Positions 9,201 to 16,264 of a DNA stretch of 25,828 bases are shown here, piece after piece (the first letter of the stretch is position 1; each line of letters begins with the position of its first letter). The position numbers and the translations under genes are program-made. The notes below the pieces were generated by a model. The model searched no databases. It had not been told where the DNA came from and saw only the letters and a list, made by a program, of their open reading frames with translations. Origin of the DNA: an uncultured Lachnospiraceae bacterium (GTDB lineage Bacteria > Bacillota > Clostridia > Lachnospirales > Lachnospiraceae); NCBI GenBank assembly GCA_900554925.1, contig USJG01000016.1, forward strand, positions 1 to 25,828, written 5' to 3'.

Positions 9201-9754
9201 TCCGTCAAATCAAAAATATCCACAATGCCGCCCCGGATGCTGAACTGCCCCGGCGCTTCCACCTGATAATTTTTTTCATACCCCATTTCAACAAGGCGTT
9301 CGGCCAGCTTTCTTTCATCTATCTGACTTTTTCCATTAATTACAAGCAGATGCTCCCTCCAGACGGAAAGGGGGATTTGCGGCGCCATAAGGCTGGAAAA
9401 GGTGGTAATTACCGTAACCGGCTTTCCCTCCAATATGCGTCTTAAACACTTGATCCTTTCCGTTATCAGTTGATTTCCATGAATATCTGCCTGATAAAAA
9501 ATCAGATCCTTGGCAGGATAGGCTGTGACGTTCCTGTCATAAAACCGGTAGTCCTCCAAAAGCTCCTTTACTCTAAGGTCGCTAAAAGTAACGATAAGCT
9601 TATTCTTAAACTCATCGCCAAGTCCATAAACCATATGAAGCTTCTGGGACTCTACACAGCCCGTAAATGCTGCGCAAAAGTGCTCCCCCCTCAGCTTTCT
9701 TTTTACCTCTTCAAATTCTCCCAGTTCATTAAGGGGTGCTGTAAGCGCTCTCAT
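6203..9754 (-). CDS. mfd: Transcription-repair coupling factor
   Basis: Mfd displaces RNA polymerase stalled at DNA lesions and recruits UvrA. At 1183 residues it has full family length. The order is a UvrB-like N-terminal module (about 1-350), a CarD-like RNA-polymerase-interacting domain around residue 507 (IGDYVVHENHGLG), and an SF2/RecG-like motor. The motor has Walker A GDVGYGKTE near 652, a DEEQ box near 755, TATPIPRTLHMS and QLRGRVGRS. A C-terminal TRCF domain follows from roughly residue 1020. A lysine-rich run encoded around 8287-8310 lies between the N-terminal module and the CarD-like domain. Firmicute Mfd proteins often have basic linkers there. The gene begins 22 bases after pth, with AAAGGAAAAGG upstream of the ATG, so pth-mfd form an operon as in Bacillus. 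Confidence 0.98.
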   Translation of the reverse strand: MRALTAPLNELGEFEEVKRKLRGEHFCAAFTGCVESQKLHMVYGLGDEFKNKLIVTFSDLRVKELLEDYRFYDRNVTAYPAKDLIFYQADIHGNQLITERIKCLRRILEGKPVTVITTFSSLMAPQIPLSVWREHLLVINGKSQIDERKLAERLVEMGYEKNYQVEAPGQFSIRGGIVDIFDLTEENPYRIELWGDEVESIRSFDVLSQRSIEKLSGITIYPAGEMLLSKQQLKKGMEKIEKEGKAFSEKLRKDFHTEEANRVEKQIKELKEEVYEFQNLVNLDAYVHYFYENTVSFLELFDREKTCIFVDEPARVKEHAGAVELEFRESMMHRVEKGYILPGQMDLLYRVDEVAAKMARGRILTLAALELKNTLFKVDKKTDISVRSISSYNNSFEALVQDLKRYKKNGYRVLLLSGSRTRASRLAEDLRDQELTAFYTEDPDRELQSGEIMTFYGRVLKGFEYPMLKFAVISESDIFGADKKKKKKKKTYEGRKINDFNELKIGDYVVHENHGLGIYRGIEKVEVDKAVKDYIKIEYRDGGNLYVLATGLDVIQKYASADAKRPKLNKLGTQEWNRTKSKVREAAGEVAKDLVELYALRQQKNGFQYGKDTVWQKEFEEMFPFEETEDQLTAIAATKKDMESTKIMDRLICGDVGYGKTEIAIRAAFKAVQEGKQVVYLVPTTILAQQHYNTFVQRMKDFPVRVDLLSRFRTGAEQKKTVEDLKKGFVDIVIGTHRVLSADVAYKDLGLLIIDEEQRFGVAHKEKIKKMKENVDVLTLTATPIPRTLHMSLIGIRDMSVLEEAPNDRMPIQTYVLEYNEEMVREAIVRELSRDGQVYYVYNRVNNIADVAASIQNLVPEATVAFAHGQMQERELERIMYDFINGEIDVLVSTTIIETGLDISNVNTMIIHDSDNMGLSQLYQLRGRVGRSNRTAYAFLMYKRDKMLKEVAEKRLAAIKEFTDLGSGFKIAMRDLEIRGAGNLLGARQHGHMQAVGYDLYCKMLNEAIKSLKGISTVEDFNTSVDLDVDAFIPPAYIVNEVQKLDIYKRIAGVENKSECDDMREELLDRFGEIPTAVENLLRISMIRVNAHRLYMTDVKGRNGEIQFLLKPDAGILPEQIPVLLKKYEKLSFNHKGTPFFLFRYKKCGMVERDAQMLLNFTEELLSAMQQILLKDGQNQEWL

Positions 9755-9776
9755 GCAAACCTTTTCCTTTCAACCT

Positions 9777-10352
9777 CTAACTCGAAACCTTCCGGTTAAA
9801 TTCATTCATTGCCTGATCTGTATTTCCCGTCACCATCAATTCTATGGCACAGATCGCTTTTTCGATCCCTTCCTGCATAAGCAGCTTCTCTTCTTTTGAA
9901 AATTGTCCCAACACATAATCTGCCAGATCATATCCCCTAGGCTTTTCCCCTACTCCGATCCTGATTCTCTGAAAGCCCTCACTGCCAAGCTGCTTAATAA
10001 TATTTTTAAGCCCATTATGCCCGCCGGCACTTCCCCGTTTTCTTATCCTGATCTGCCCCGGAGGCAGGCTGATGTCATCTGACAGGATAATCAATTCTGT
10101 TTCCACATCAATCTTATAATAATCTGCAAGGGGCCGAATACTCTCTCCACTTAAATTCATAAATGTAAGGGGCTTTGCCAGAATTACTTTTTGCCCGTTA
10201 ATGACTCCCTTTCCGATCATTGCCTTATTTTTTATGTTCATCACAGAAATATGATACTTATCTGCCAGCGCATCAATTGCTTCAAAGCCAATATTATGTC
10301 TGGTATTATCATATTCCTTTTTGGGATTTCCAAGTCCTGCTATTATAAACAT
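9777..10352 (-). CDS. pth: Peptidyl-tRNA hydrolase
   Basis: This enzyme hydrolyses the ester bond of peptidyl-tRNA released from stalled ribosomes, recycling tRNA in the cytoplasm. The 191-residue product has all family signatures: GLGNP with Asn9, NTRHNIG with catalytic His19, FMNLSGES, and ILSDD with Asp92. The glycine-rich GSAGGHNG carries Asn113. It is slightly off E. coli numbering (Asn10, His20, Asp93, Asn114) by one residue. It precedes mfd by 22 bases, preserving the pth-mfd arrangement known in Bacillus, where the gene is also called spoVC. Confidence 0.98.
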   Translation of the reverse strand: MFIIAGLGNPKKEYDNTRHNIGFEAIDALADKYHISVMNIKNKAMIGKGVINGQKVILAKPLTFMNLSGESIRPLADYYKIDVETELIILSDDISLPPGQIRIRKRGSAGGHNGLKNIIKQLGSEGFQRIRIGVGEKPRGYDLADYVLGQFSKEEKLLMQEGIEKAICAIELMVTGNTDQAMNEFNRKVSS

Positions 10353-10430
10353 TTTACCTCATTTCTGCGCTGCTCTATCGCACATACCAATTATCTCAGC
10401 CTTCTATTTTCATACAAAACATTATTTTTC

Positions 10431-10459
10431 ATAATAGCATATTTTATGTTTACAGGAAA
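10431..10459 (-). promoter_or_regulatory. Probable promoter of pth-mfd
   Basis: Read on the minus strand, the extended -10 is TGC TATTAT (complement of 10431-10439). A weak -35 TTTCCT (complement of 10454-10459) lies 17 bases upstream of the hexamer. It sits between the spoVG terminator and the pth start. The -35 matches only half the consensus, but the TGn extension compensates. Confidence 0.45.
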
Positions 10460-10484
10460 AGAGGTTTTAGAAATTTCCTGTTAT

Positions 10485-10515
10485 ATCAAAAGAGGTCATC
10501 TCCCGATGACCTCTT
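10485..10515 (-). terminator. Terminator after spoVG
   Basis: An 11-base perfect stem pairs AAGAGGTCATC (10490-10500) with GATGACCTCTT (10505-10515) around a 4-base loop. On the minus strand it is followed by a short T-rich tail (TTTTGATAT overlapping the stem end). It starts a few bases after the spoVG stop, so it ends the glgC-glgD-spoVG transcript. Confidence 0.75.
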
Positions 10516-10519
10516 ACTC

Positions 10520-10795
10520 TCAAACTTCTTCGTCCGTTTCTAACAATGCCTTCTGGTAACCATCCAGAATAATCGCCTGAATCTTTTCTCTGGTAGATGA
10601 ATTGATGGGATGTGCAATATCCCGATATTCACCATCCGTCGCCTTTTTGCTGGGCATTGCAATAAATAACCCCTTATCTCCTTCAATCACTTTGATATCA
10701 TGAATGACAAACTCCTCATCAATGGTAATTGAAACGATGGCGCGCATCTTTCCTTCTTTAGTGATTTTCCTCACCCGTACATCTGTAATTTGCAT
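10520..10795 (-). CDS. spoVG: SpoVG family RNA/DNA-binding regulator
   Basis: This 91-residue protein matches SpoVG throughout: MQITDVRVRKI at the start, a MRAIVSITID strand, FVIHDIKVIEG, and the strongly conserved segments GLFIAMPSKK and YRDIAHPINS. SpoVG was found as a sporulation gene in Bacillus. It is now known as a small nucleic-acid-binding regulator in several Firmicutes and spirochaetes. A strong ribosome site (AGGGGG) precedes the ATG. The gene starts 21 bases after the glgD stop with no promoter visible in between, so it appears to be the last gene of the glgC-glgD transcript. That linkage is unlike the Bacillus context, where spoVG precedes glmU and prs. Confidence 0.97.
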   Translation of the reverse strand: MQITDVRVRKITKEGKMRAIVSITIDEEFVIHDIKVIEGDKGLFIAMPSKKATDGEYRDIAHPINSSTREKIQAIILDGYQKALLETDEEV

Positions 10796-10816
10796 ATTCC
10801 GTCCCCCTAATCAGCC

Positions 10817-11935
10817 TTAAATAACATATCTGTCGCTTCTCTCAATTACTATCTTAATGCCATCGGTACCGGCATGATAAGAATTTGCCCTGATTGTATC
10901 GCGGCTTTCAACAATACAGTTTTCAATATGAGTGTTGTCCCCAATATACACATCATTTAAAATGATAGAATTTTTAATGTAACAGTTATTTCCAATGTAA
11001 GCCTTTTTGAAAATCACAGAATCTTCAACAACACCGTTAATAATGCAGCCGCTGGAGATAAGGCTGTTTTTGATCTGTGCTCCCACATTATATTTTGCAG
11101 GCGGCAGATCATCTACCTTTGAATAAATGTCCGGATACTGCTTAAAGAAATAATCCCTTGTTTCAGACTTCAGGAAATCCATGTTGGTATTAAAGTAATC
11201 ATCAACTGTGGCTATATTTCTCCAGTAGTCCTGAATCTTATATCCGTAAATTCTTTTCATATTCTTGTAACGGATAAGTATGTCCTTAACAAAATCATAC
11301 CTGTCTTCTTCTGCGCATTTCTCGATCATTTCAATCAGCTGGCGCCTTCTTACTACATAAATGCCGCAGGAGATCGTATTGGATTTGGCCACTACAGGCT
11401 TTTCTTCAAACTCTTCAATTCGGCTCTCTTCATTCATCTTGAGAATACCAAAGCGGTCCACATTTTCGTTGACCCCCATATCCTTGCATACCACCGTAAT
11501 ATCCGCTTTCTTGGCAATGTGGTATTCAAGCACCTTATTATAATCCATCTTGTATACACCGTCGCCGGATGCGATCACCACGTAAGGCTCATGGCTGCTC
11601 TTTAAGAAAGAAAGGTTCTGCGCAATGGCATCTGCTGTTCCTCTGTACCAGAAATTGCTCTCTGCGGTAACTGCCGGAGTAAATACGAACAGTCCCCCCT
11701 GCTTACGTCCGAAATCCCACCATTTAGAGGAACTTAAATGTTCATTCAGACTCCTGGCATTGTACTGGGTAAATACTGCCACTTTCTGGATATGGGAATT
11801 TGACATATTGCTTAAAGCGAAGTCAATGCTGCGGTAACTGCCTGCGATAGGCATCGCGCATACGGCTCTCTTTTGTGAAAGCTCTTTCATCCTGTAACTG
11901 TTTCCGCCTGCTAATACTATACCAATTGCTCTCAC
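10817..11935 (-). CDS. glgD: GlgD, non-catalytic/regulatory subunit of ADP-glucose pyrophosphorylase
   Basis: This 372-residue partner of GlgC in glycogen synthesis has an N-terminal nucleotidyltransferase fold followed by a left-handed beta-helix of hexapeptide-like repeats (about residues 285-365). The signature GGxGxRL of active pyrophosphorylases is replaced by GGNSYRM. The downstream lysine-bearing KPAV block becomes AVCAMP. This is as expected for GlgD subunits, which support GlgC activity rather than catalyse efficiently. Motifs GDGVYKMDY and FEEKP remain. The start ATG overlaps the glgC stop by 4 bases (ATGA), indicating translational coupling and 1:1 production. Confidence 0.95.
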   Translation of the reverse strand: MRAIGIVLAGGNSYRMKELSQKRAVCAMPIAGSYRSIDFALSNMSNSHIQKVAVFTQYNARSLNEHLSSSKWWDFGRKQGGLFVFTPAVTAESNFWYRGTADAIAQNLSFLKSSHEPYVVIASGDGVYKMDYNKVLEYHIAKKADITVVCKDMGVNENVDRFGILKMNEESRIEEFEEKPVVAKSNTISCGIYVVRRRQLIEMIEKCAEEDRYDFVKDILIRYKNMKRIYGYKIQDYWRNIATVDDYFNTNMDFLKSETRDYFFKQYPDIYSKVDDLPPAKYNVGAQIKNSLISSGCIINGVVEDSVIFKKAYIGNNCYIKNSIILNDVYIGDNTHIENCIVESRDTIRANSYHAGTDGIKIVIERSDRYVI

Positions 11936-13206
11936 TGTTCATCACCTGCCTTAATTAATGTTTTTCCGCTTGCAAGAGAATTATCCGCATAATCTTCTTT
12001 TGTAGTAACACCAAATATACAGGAATTCTTGCCTACGGTGATACCCTCCGGTATTACGCTCTTCTCACCTATTGTCACGATGCCGCTGTTGTAGATATGC
12101 GGATCCGTTTCATTGGGCACTTCTTCCCCAAATCCCAGCCTGACATTATTGCTGATTTTGGTATGTTCTGCTACGATGGCCTTATAAAGCTCACATCCAT
12201 CTCCAATTGACGTATTATTCATAATGATCGAGTCACGGACAATGGTATCCTTGCCAATGGTAACACCGCAGCCAATAACGGAATTATATACCTTGCCATA
12301 GATATCCGATCCCTCTCCAATAATACTTCTCTCCACCACTGAATCACTGGCAATATACTGAGGCGGAAGGCTTTCATTTTTCGTATAAATTTTCCAGTAT
12401 TCTTCATACAGATTAAATTCAGGAACAATGTCGATCAGCTCCATATTCGCTTCCCAGTAAGAGTTTAATGTTCCCACATCTTTCCAATAGCCATTAAACT
12501 CATATGCATAAAGAGGATCTCCCTTGCCATGGCAATAAGGAATAATATGTTTGCCGAAATCCAATCCAGGCTGCTCGGCATTTGACAGCAAAGCTTCCTT
12601 TAAGGTTTTCCAATTGAATATGTAAATACCCATGGAAGCCAGATTACTTCTGGGATTAGCGGGCTTTTCTTCAAAATCCGTGATCCGTTTGTTCTCATCT
12701 GTGATCATGATGCCGAAACGCTTTGCTTCCTCCATGGGAACGGGCATTACCGCTATGGTAACGTCTGCCCCCTTTTCTTTATGGAAGTCCAGCATAACTT
12801 CATAATCCATCTTATATATGTGATCTCCTGAAAGTATCAGTACATATTCCGGATTAAAGCTGTCCATATAATCCAGATTCTGGTAAATCGCATTGGCGGT
12901 ACCGGTATACCACTCACTGTTTGTACTCTTTTCATAGGGTGGGAGAACGGTAACACCACCTATATTTCTGTCCAAATCCCAGGGAATACCGATTCCGATA
13001 TGAGTATTCAATCGTAAGGGCTGGTATTGTGTCAGGACACCAACTGTATCCACTCCGGAATTAATACAGTTGCTAAGCGGGAAGTCGATTATACGGTATT
13101 TCCCTCCAAAAGATACCGCGGGCTTAGCCACTTTGGATGTAAGAACACCCAGTCTGCTTCCCTGACCACCTGCCAATAACATGGCAATCATCTCTTTTTT
13201 AATCAT
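11932..13206 (-). CDS. glgC: Glucose-1-phosphate adenylyltransferase (ADP-glucose pyrophosphorylase), catalytic subunit
   Basis: GlgC makes ADP-glucose from ATP and glucose 1-phosphate, the committed step of glycogen synthesis. The 424-residue protein has an intact nucleotide-binding signature LAGGQGSRL (residues 11-19) and KPAVSFGGKYRIIDF. Other active-site blocks are SGDHIYKMDY, FEEKP and YWKDVGT. A beta-helix of hexapeptide repeats forms the C-terminal third. It is first in a glgC-glgD-spoVG transcript with a recognisable promoter. The ribosome site AGAGGTGAT precedes the ATG. No branching enzyme or glycogen synthase gene is in the window. Confidence 0.97.
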   Translation of the reverse strand: MIKKEMIAMLLAGGQGSRLGVLTSKVAKPAVSFGGKYRIIDFPLSNCINSGVDTVGVLTQYQPLRLNTHIGIGIPWDLDRNIGGVTVLPPYEKSTNSEWYTGTANAIYQNLDYMDSFNPEYVLILSGDHIYKMDYEVMLDFHKEKGADVTIAVMPVPMEEAKRFGIMITDENKRITDFEEKPANPRSNLASMGIYIFNWKTLKEALLSNAEQPGLDFGKHIIPYCHGKGDPLYAYEFNGYWKDVGTLNSYWEANMELIDIVPEFNLYEEYWKIYTKNESLPPQYIASDSVVERSIIGEGSDIYGKVYNSVIGCGVTIGKDTIVRDSIIMNNTSIGDGCELYKAIVAEHTKISNNVRLGFGEEVPNETDPHIYNSGIVTIGEKSVIPEGITVGKNSCIFGVTTKEDYADNSLASGKTLIKAGDEQ

Positions 13207-13278
13207 GTCATCACCTCTTACAAGTAATATTTATTGGTTCAGCTTCGATAACAGGTACCAATTATAAAATTCATGAAT

Positions 13279-13307
13279 AGTATACCATAGATTTACTTAA
13301 AAGTGAA
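13279..13307 (-). promoter_or_regulatory. Promoter of glgC-glgD-spoVG
   Basis: On the minus strand, -35 TTCACT (complement of 13302-13307) and -10 TATACT (complement of 13279-13284) are 17 bases apart. A TGG immediately before the -10 gives an extended -10 element. The leader to the glgC ATG is about 65 bases. It lies back to back with the murC promoter in an AT-rich 318-base divergent intergenic region (13207-13524) in which I see nothing else definite. Confidence 0.65.
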
Positions 13308-13454
13308 TATTTTTTACAAAAATATTCGTATCAAAATTGATTTTTATGTAAATAATTTACAATATTTTACATGCCGCAAACAATAAATTCCGAAATTTTT
13401 ACTATATTTTGTATAGGCTTTTCTTCTGCACCGCCTATTTTGTTAAAAATGTCA

Positions 13455-13483
13455 TTGGTTTTTATGGTGTAATTATATATAAT
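13455..13483 (+). promoter_or_regulatory. Promoter of murC
   Basis: A perfect -10 TATAAT (13478-13483) has a -35 TTGGTT (13455-13460) 17 bases upstream. Transcription would start near 13490. A GGAGG sits ahead of the murC ATG at 13525. Confidence 0.6.
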
Positions 13484-13524
13484 TAAGTCAAAACTATTGT
13501 AATAAATTAAATGGAGGATTCTAC

Positions 13525-14904
13525 ATGTATCAGTTAGATTTTGATCACCCCATTCATATACATTTTATAGGAATAGGCGGCATCAGTATGAGCGGTCTTG
13601 CCGAAATTCTTCTGGAAAAGGGATTTACCGTTTCCGGCTCCGACGCAAAAGCCTCTTCTTTGACCAGACGTCTTGAAGAGAAGGGCGCCCATATTTTTTA
13701 TGGACAGAAAGCAGAAAATCTAAGCGGCGATGTTGACCTGGTGGTATACACCAGCGCAATTCACCCGGATAATCCTGAATTTGCCGCCATGCAAAGGCTT
13801 GGGATCCCTTCCTTAAGCCGCGCGCAGCTTTTAGGACAGATGATGAAAAACTATGAAATCCCCATTGCAGTCAGCGGAACCCATGGTAAAACCACCACCA
13901 CCTCCATGATTTCGGAAATCCTGTTGGCCGCCGGCACCGACCCCACGCTTTCTATCGGCGGCATTTTAAAGGTCATCGGAGGAAACATCCGCATTGGCCA
14001 TGATGGCTGCTTTGTAACGGAAGCCTGCGAATACACCAACAGCTTTTTAAGCTTTTTCCCCAAAATCAGCATTATACTTAATGTAGAAGAAGATCACCTT
14101 GACTTTTTCAGGGATATTGATGATATCCGCAATTCCTTTCATAAATTTGCCGCTCTTCTTCCTTCCGACGGCACGCTGATCATCAATGGGGAAATCCCTG
14201 CAATAGATACTATCCTCTCAGGTCTTTCCTGCAAAATCATAACCTACGGAAGCAGCAGCGCATTTGATTACTGGCCGGAGCAGATCACTTACAACGAAAC
14301 AGGCTGCGCCAGCTTCCTTCTGTCCAAAAAGGATGGAACCAGAGAACCTGTTTCTCTTGGCGTTCCCGGCAAGCATAATGTTTACAATGCTCTGGCTGCC
14401 CTTGCTCTTTCTGACCTTTTATCCATTGATATTTCCGCTGCCAGGCAGGCTTTGTCCAATTTTCACGGTACAGACCGCCGCTTCGAATACAAGGGTACTG
14501 TAAACGGAACCGTTATAATAGATGATTATGCACATCACCCCACAGAAATTACCGCAACCTTAAACGCCGCGGTAAATTACCCTCACAAATCATTGTGGTG
14601 CGTGTTCCAGCCTCATACCTTTACCCGCACCAAAGCCTTTATGAAGGAATTTGCAAAAGCTCTGTCTCTGGCGGATCGGGTAGTCCTTGCTGATATTTAT
14701 CCTGCCAGAGAAACAGATGATCTGGGCATCAGCTCCCGGACATTGCAAAAGGAAATTGAAGCCCTGGGAAAAAAGTGCTATTATTTCCCCTCTTTTGCGG
14801 AAATAGAAAATTTTCTTTCAGAAAATTGTGCACCCGGTGATTTGTTGATAACTATGGGCGCCGGAGACGTTGTAAATATTGGAGAAGATCTTTTAAAAGG
14901 GTAA
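13525..14904 (+). CDS. murC: UDP-N-acetylmuramate--L-alanine ligase
   Basis: MurC adds L-alanine to UDP-MurNAc, the first peptide-forming step of peptidoglycan synthesis in the cytoplasm. The 459-residue protein shows the N-terminal Rossmann-type UDP-binding site (GIGGISMSGLA, about 16-26). The Mur ligase P-loop is GTHGKTTTTS (118-127), with the EACEYTNSF and NVEEDHLDFF metal/ATP motifs and DDYAHHPTEI of the central to C-terminal region. AHHPTE is diagnostic of MurC rather than MurD/E/F. It is transcribed alone from its own promoter and ends in a strong terminator. Confidence 0.98.
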   Translation: MYQLDFDHPIHIHFIGIGGISMSGLAEILLEKGFTVSGSDAKASSLTRRLEEKGAHIFYGQKAENLSGDVDLVVYTSAIHPDNPEFAAMQRLGIPSLSRAQLLGQMMKNYEIPIAVSGTHGKTTTTSMISEILLAAGTDPTLSIGGILKVIGGNIRIGHDGCFVTEACEYTNSFLSFFPKISIILNVEEDHLDFFRDIDDIRNSFHKFAALLPSDGTLIINGEIPAIDTILSGLSCKIITYGSSSAFDYWPEQITYNETGCASFLLSKKDGTREPVSLGVPGKHNVYNALAALALSDLLSIDISAARQALSNFHGTDRRFEYKGTVNGTVIIDDYAHHPTEITATLNAAVNYPHKSLWCVFQPHTFTRTKAFMKEFAKALSLADRVVLADIYPARETDDLGISSRTLQKEIEALGKKCYYFPSFAEIENFLSENCAPGDLLITMGAGDVVNIGEDLLKG

Positions 14905-15061
14905 TTATCCACATCATCCACATATTTTAGCGCAAAAATGCTCTTAAAATATGTGGATATTTTTTTACAGAAAGCAACACGTATTTTTCAGTATTTTACA
15001 TATCTTTTACGTGAATCCGCCCCATATATCCACATTATCCACACTATCCACATTATCCTTA
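14905..15061. promoter_or_regulatory. Cluster of DnaA-box-like 9-mers upstream of the primosome genes
   Basis: Two perfect DnaA boxes (TTATCCACA) occur at 14905-14913 and 15035-15043. One-mismatch boxes are TCATCCACA (14914-14922), ATATCCACA (complement of 14952-14960), ATATCCACA (15026-15034) and CTATCCACA (15044-15052). A weaker TTATCCTTA lies at 15053-15061. Boxes at 15026-15061 are directly head to tail with a 9-base period, as are the two at 14905-14922. DnaA binds such clusters outside oriC in Bacillus, where they control genes or titrate DnaA. Here they lie upstream of a DnaD-like and a helicase-loader gene. DnaA binding is inferred; the 9-mers are seen directly. Confidence 0.65.
14916..14966 (+). 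terminator. Terminator of murC, with DnaA-box-like stem arms
   Basis: A 14-base perfect stem joins the arm at 14916-14929 (ATCCACATATTTTA) and the arm at 14945-14958 (TAAAATATGTGGAT), followed by a run of T residues to 14966. The loop is about 15 bases. The stem arms carry ATCCACA and its complement, so the hairpin shares sequence with DnaA-box-like 9-mers around it. Confidence 0.8.
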
Positions 15062-15119
15062 AACCCTTGAAAATACTGGATTTTTTTGAATTTTCCCTAT
15101 TTCAATTTCAGAATCCTTG

Positions 15120-15128
15120 TGCTATAAT
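15120..15128 (+). promoter_or_regulatory. Extended -10 promoter of the dnaD-dnaI-prs operon
   Basis: TGC directly precedes a perfect TATAAT (15123-15128), a strong extended -10. The region 16-18 bases upstream (around 15100-15106) is only a poor -35. Transcription would start near 15135. The DnaA-box array ends about 60 bases upstream of the -10, a position from which bound DnaA could influence initiation. Confidence 0.6.
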
Positions 15129-15178
15129 TCAACTTGCTTTTAATTCGTGTAAATAATATATGGTTGGGGGATGGCTCT

Positions 15179-16234
15179 ATGGCTGGCTTTAAAATTTATC
15201 AGGAGAACTGCGCTGATGTGACCGTTGTCTCCAATATATTCATTGATGAATATATGAAGGATGCCAACGACGCGCAGCTTAAAATATATCTGTATCTGCT
15301 TCGCATGATGAATGCGGGTTTATCTACCAGTGTTTCAGACATTGCAGATCAATTCAACCATACAGAAAAGGACGTAGTCAGAGCTTTAAAATATTGGGAA
15401 AAGAACAGGCTTCTTACATTAGAATATGACGAGGCAAAAAACCTGTCAGGAATACGGCTTCTTAACTTTGCCAGAAGATCCGGAACAAGCACAGGGGAAG
15501 TTGTGCCCCTTGCTCCTGTAGTCCAGCTTCCTGCCAAATCGGAGGCCCTTAAGGAAAAGCCCGATTTTTCCAAACCCTCCTACAGCCTTGACCAATTGAA
15601 GGAGTTTAAAAACAGAGAGGAAACCGCGCAGATTCTCTTTGTGGCAGAGCAATATATCGGAAAGCCCTTAAGCCCTTCGGAGATTAAGACGATTCTTTTC
15701 TTTACGGACAGATTGGGTTTTTCGGAGGATTTAATCGACTATCTGATCCAATACTGTGTTGATAAGGGCAAGAAAGATTTCCGCTACATAGAAAAGGTTG
15801 CTTTAAGCTGGGCGGAGGAGGGAATCACCACTCCCAAACAGGCAGCTGAATTTGCAGTAAAATATGACAAGACCGTATACGATATTATGAAGGCTTTAGG
15901 CAAATCAGGGATTCCCACCAAGATGGAGGCTGATTTTGCAATCAAATGGATAAAAGAATATGGATTTACTTCTGATATTATTTTGGAGGCCTGCAACCGT
16001 ACTGTCATGGCTACGGACAAACACCGCTTTGAATATGCGGACAGCATCCTGACCAGCTGGTATCAGAAACAGGTTCATCGCAAAGCAGATATTAAGGCTT
16101 TGGATGAAGCTTATGCAAGGAGCAGAAATTCCAGCGCCAGATCCCAGAATACTGTGTCAGCCGGACAGTTTAATCAGTTCATGCACAGTGACTATGATTT
16201 TGACGCACTTGAAAAAGAAATTATAAGTAATTAA
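15179..16234 (+). CDS. DnaD/DnaB-like primosomal replication initiation protein
   Basis: This protein belongs to the DnaD domain family that links DnaA-bound origin DNA to helicase loading in Firmicutes. From the ATG at 15179 it has 351 residues. There is an N-terminal winged-helix-like domain (about 28-95), a variable linker, then two DnaD/DnaB_2-type helical domains (about 135-225 and 228-300). Each carries the family's Y-x3-I/L-x3-W-like motif: YIEKVALSW at 203-211 and YADSILTSW at 286-294. The C-terminal tail ends SDYDFDALEKEI. The start is set by GGGGG 8 bases upstream; an in-frame start at 15134 would be upstream of this site and is unlikely. Two such domains resemble Bacillus DnaB more than DnaD, so I leave the symbol open. 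The helicase loader follows after 30 bases. Confidence 0.85.
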   Translation: MAGFKIYQENCADVTVVSNIFIDEYMKDANDAQLKIYLYLLRMMNAGLSTSVSDIADQFNHTEKDVVRALKYWEKNRLLTLEYDEAKNLSGIRLLNFARRSGTSTGEVVPLAPVVQLPAKSEALKEKPDFSKPSYSLDQLKEFKNREETAQILFVAEQYIGKPLSPSEIKTILFFTDRLGFSEDLIDYLIQYCVDKGKKDFRYIEKVALSWAEEGITTPKQAAEFAVKYDKTVYDIMKALGKSGIPTKMEADFAIKWIKEYGFTSDIILEACNRTVMATDKHRFEYADSILTSWYQKQVHRKADIKALDEAYARSRNSSARSQNTVSAGQFNQFMHSDYDFDALEKEIISN

Positions 16235-16264
16235 TATTCGGACAAGTTCCAAGGAGAAACCATC

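Noticed and set aside
10817..11935. glgD as a decayed glgC pseudogene
   Set aside because: The altered nucleotide-binding signature is typical of GlgD. The frame is intact, translationally coupled to glgC, and the beta-helix domain is well preserved.
14905..15180. Chromosomal or plasmid replication origin
   Set aside because: DnaA boxes, AT-rich DNA and adjacent primosome genes look origin-like. However, dnaA, dnaN and other usual oriC neighbours are absent and the flanks are ordinary chromosomal genes. A regulatory or titration role is more economical; genome-wide GC skew would decide.
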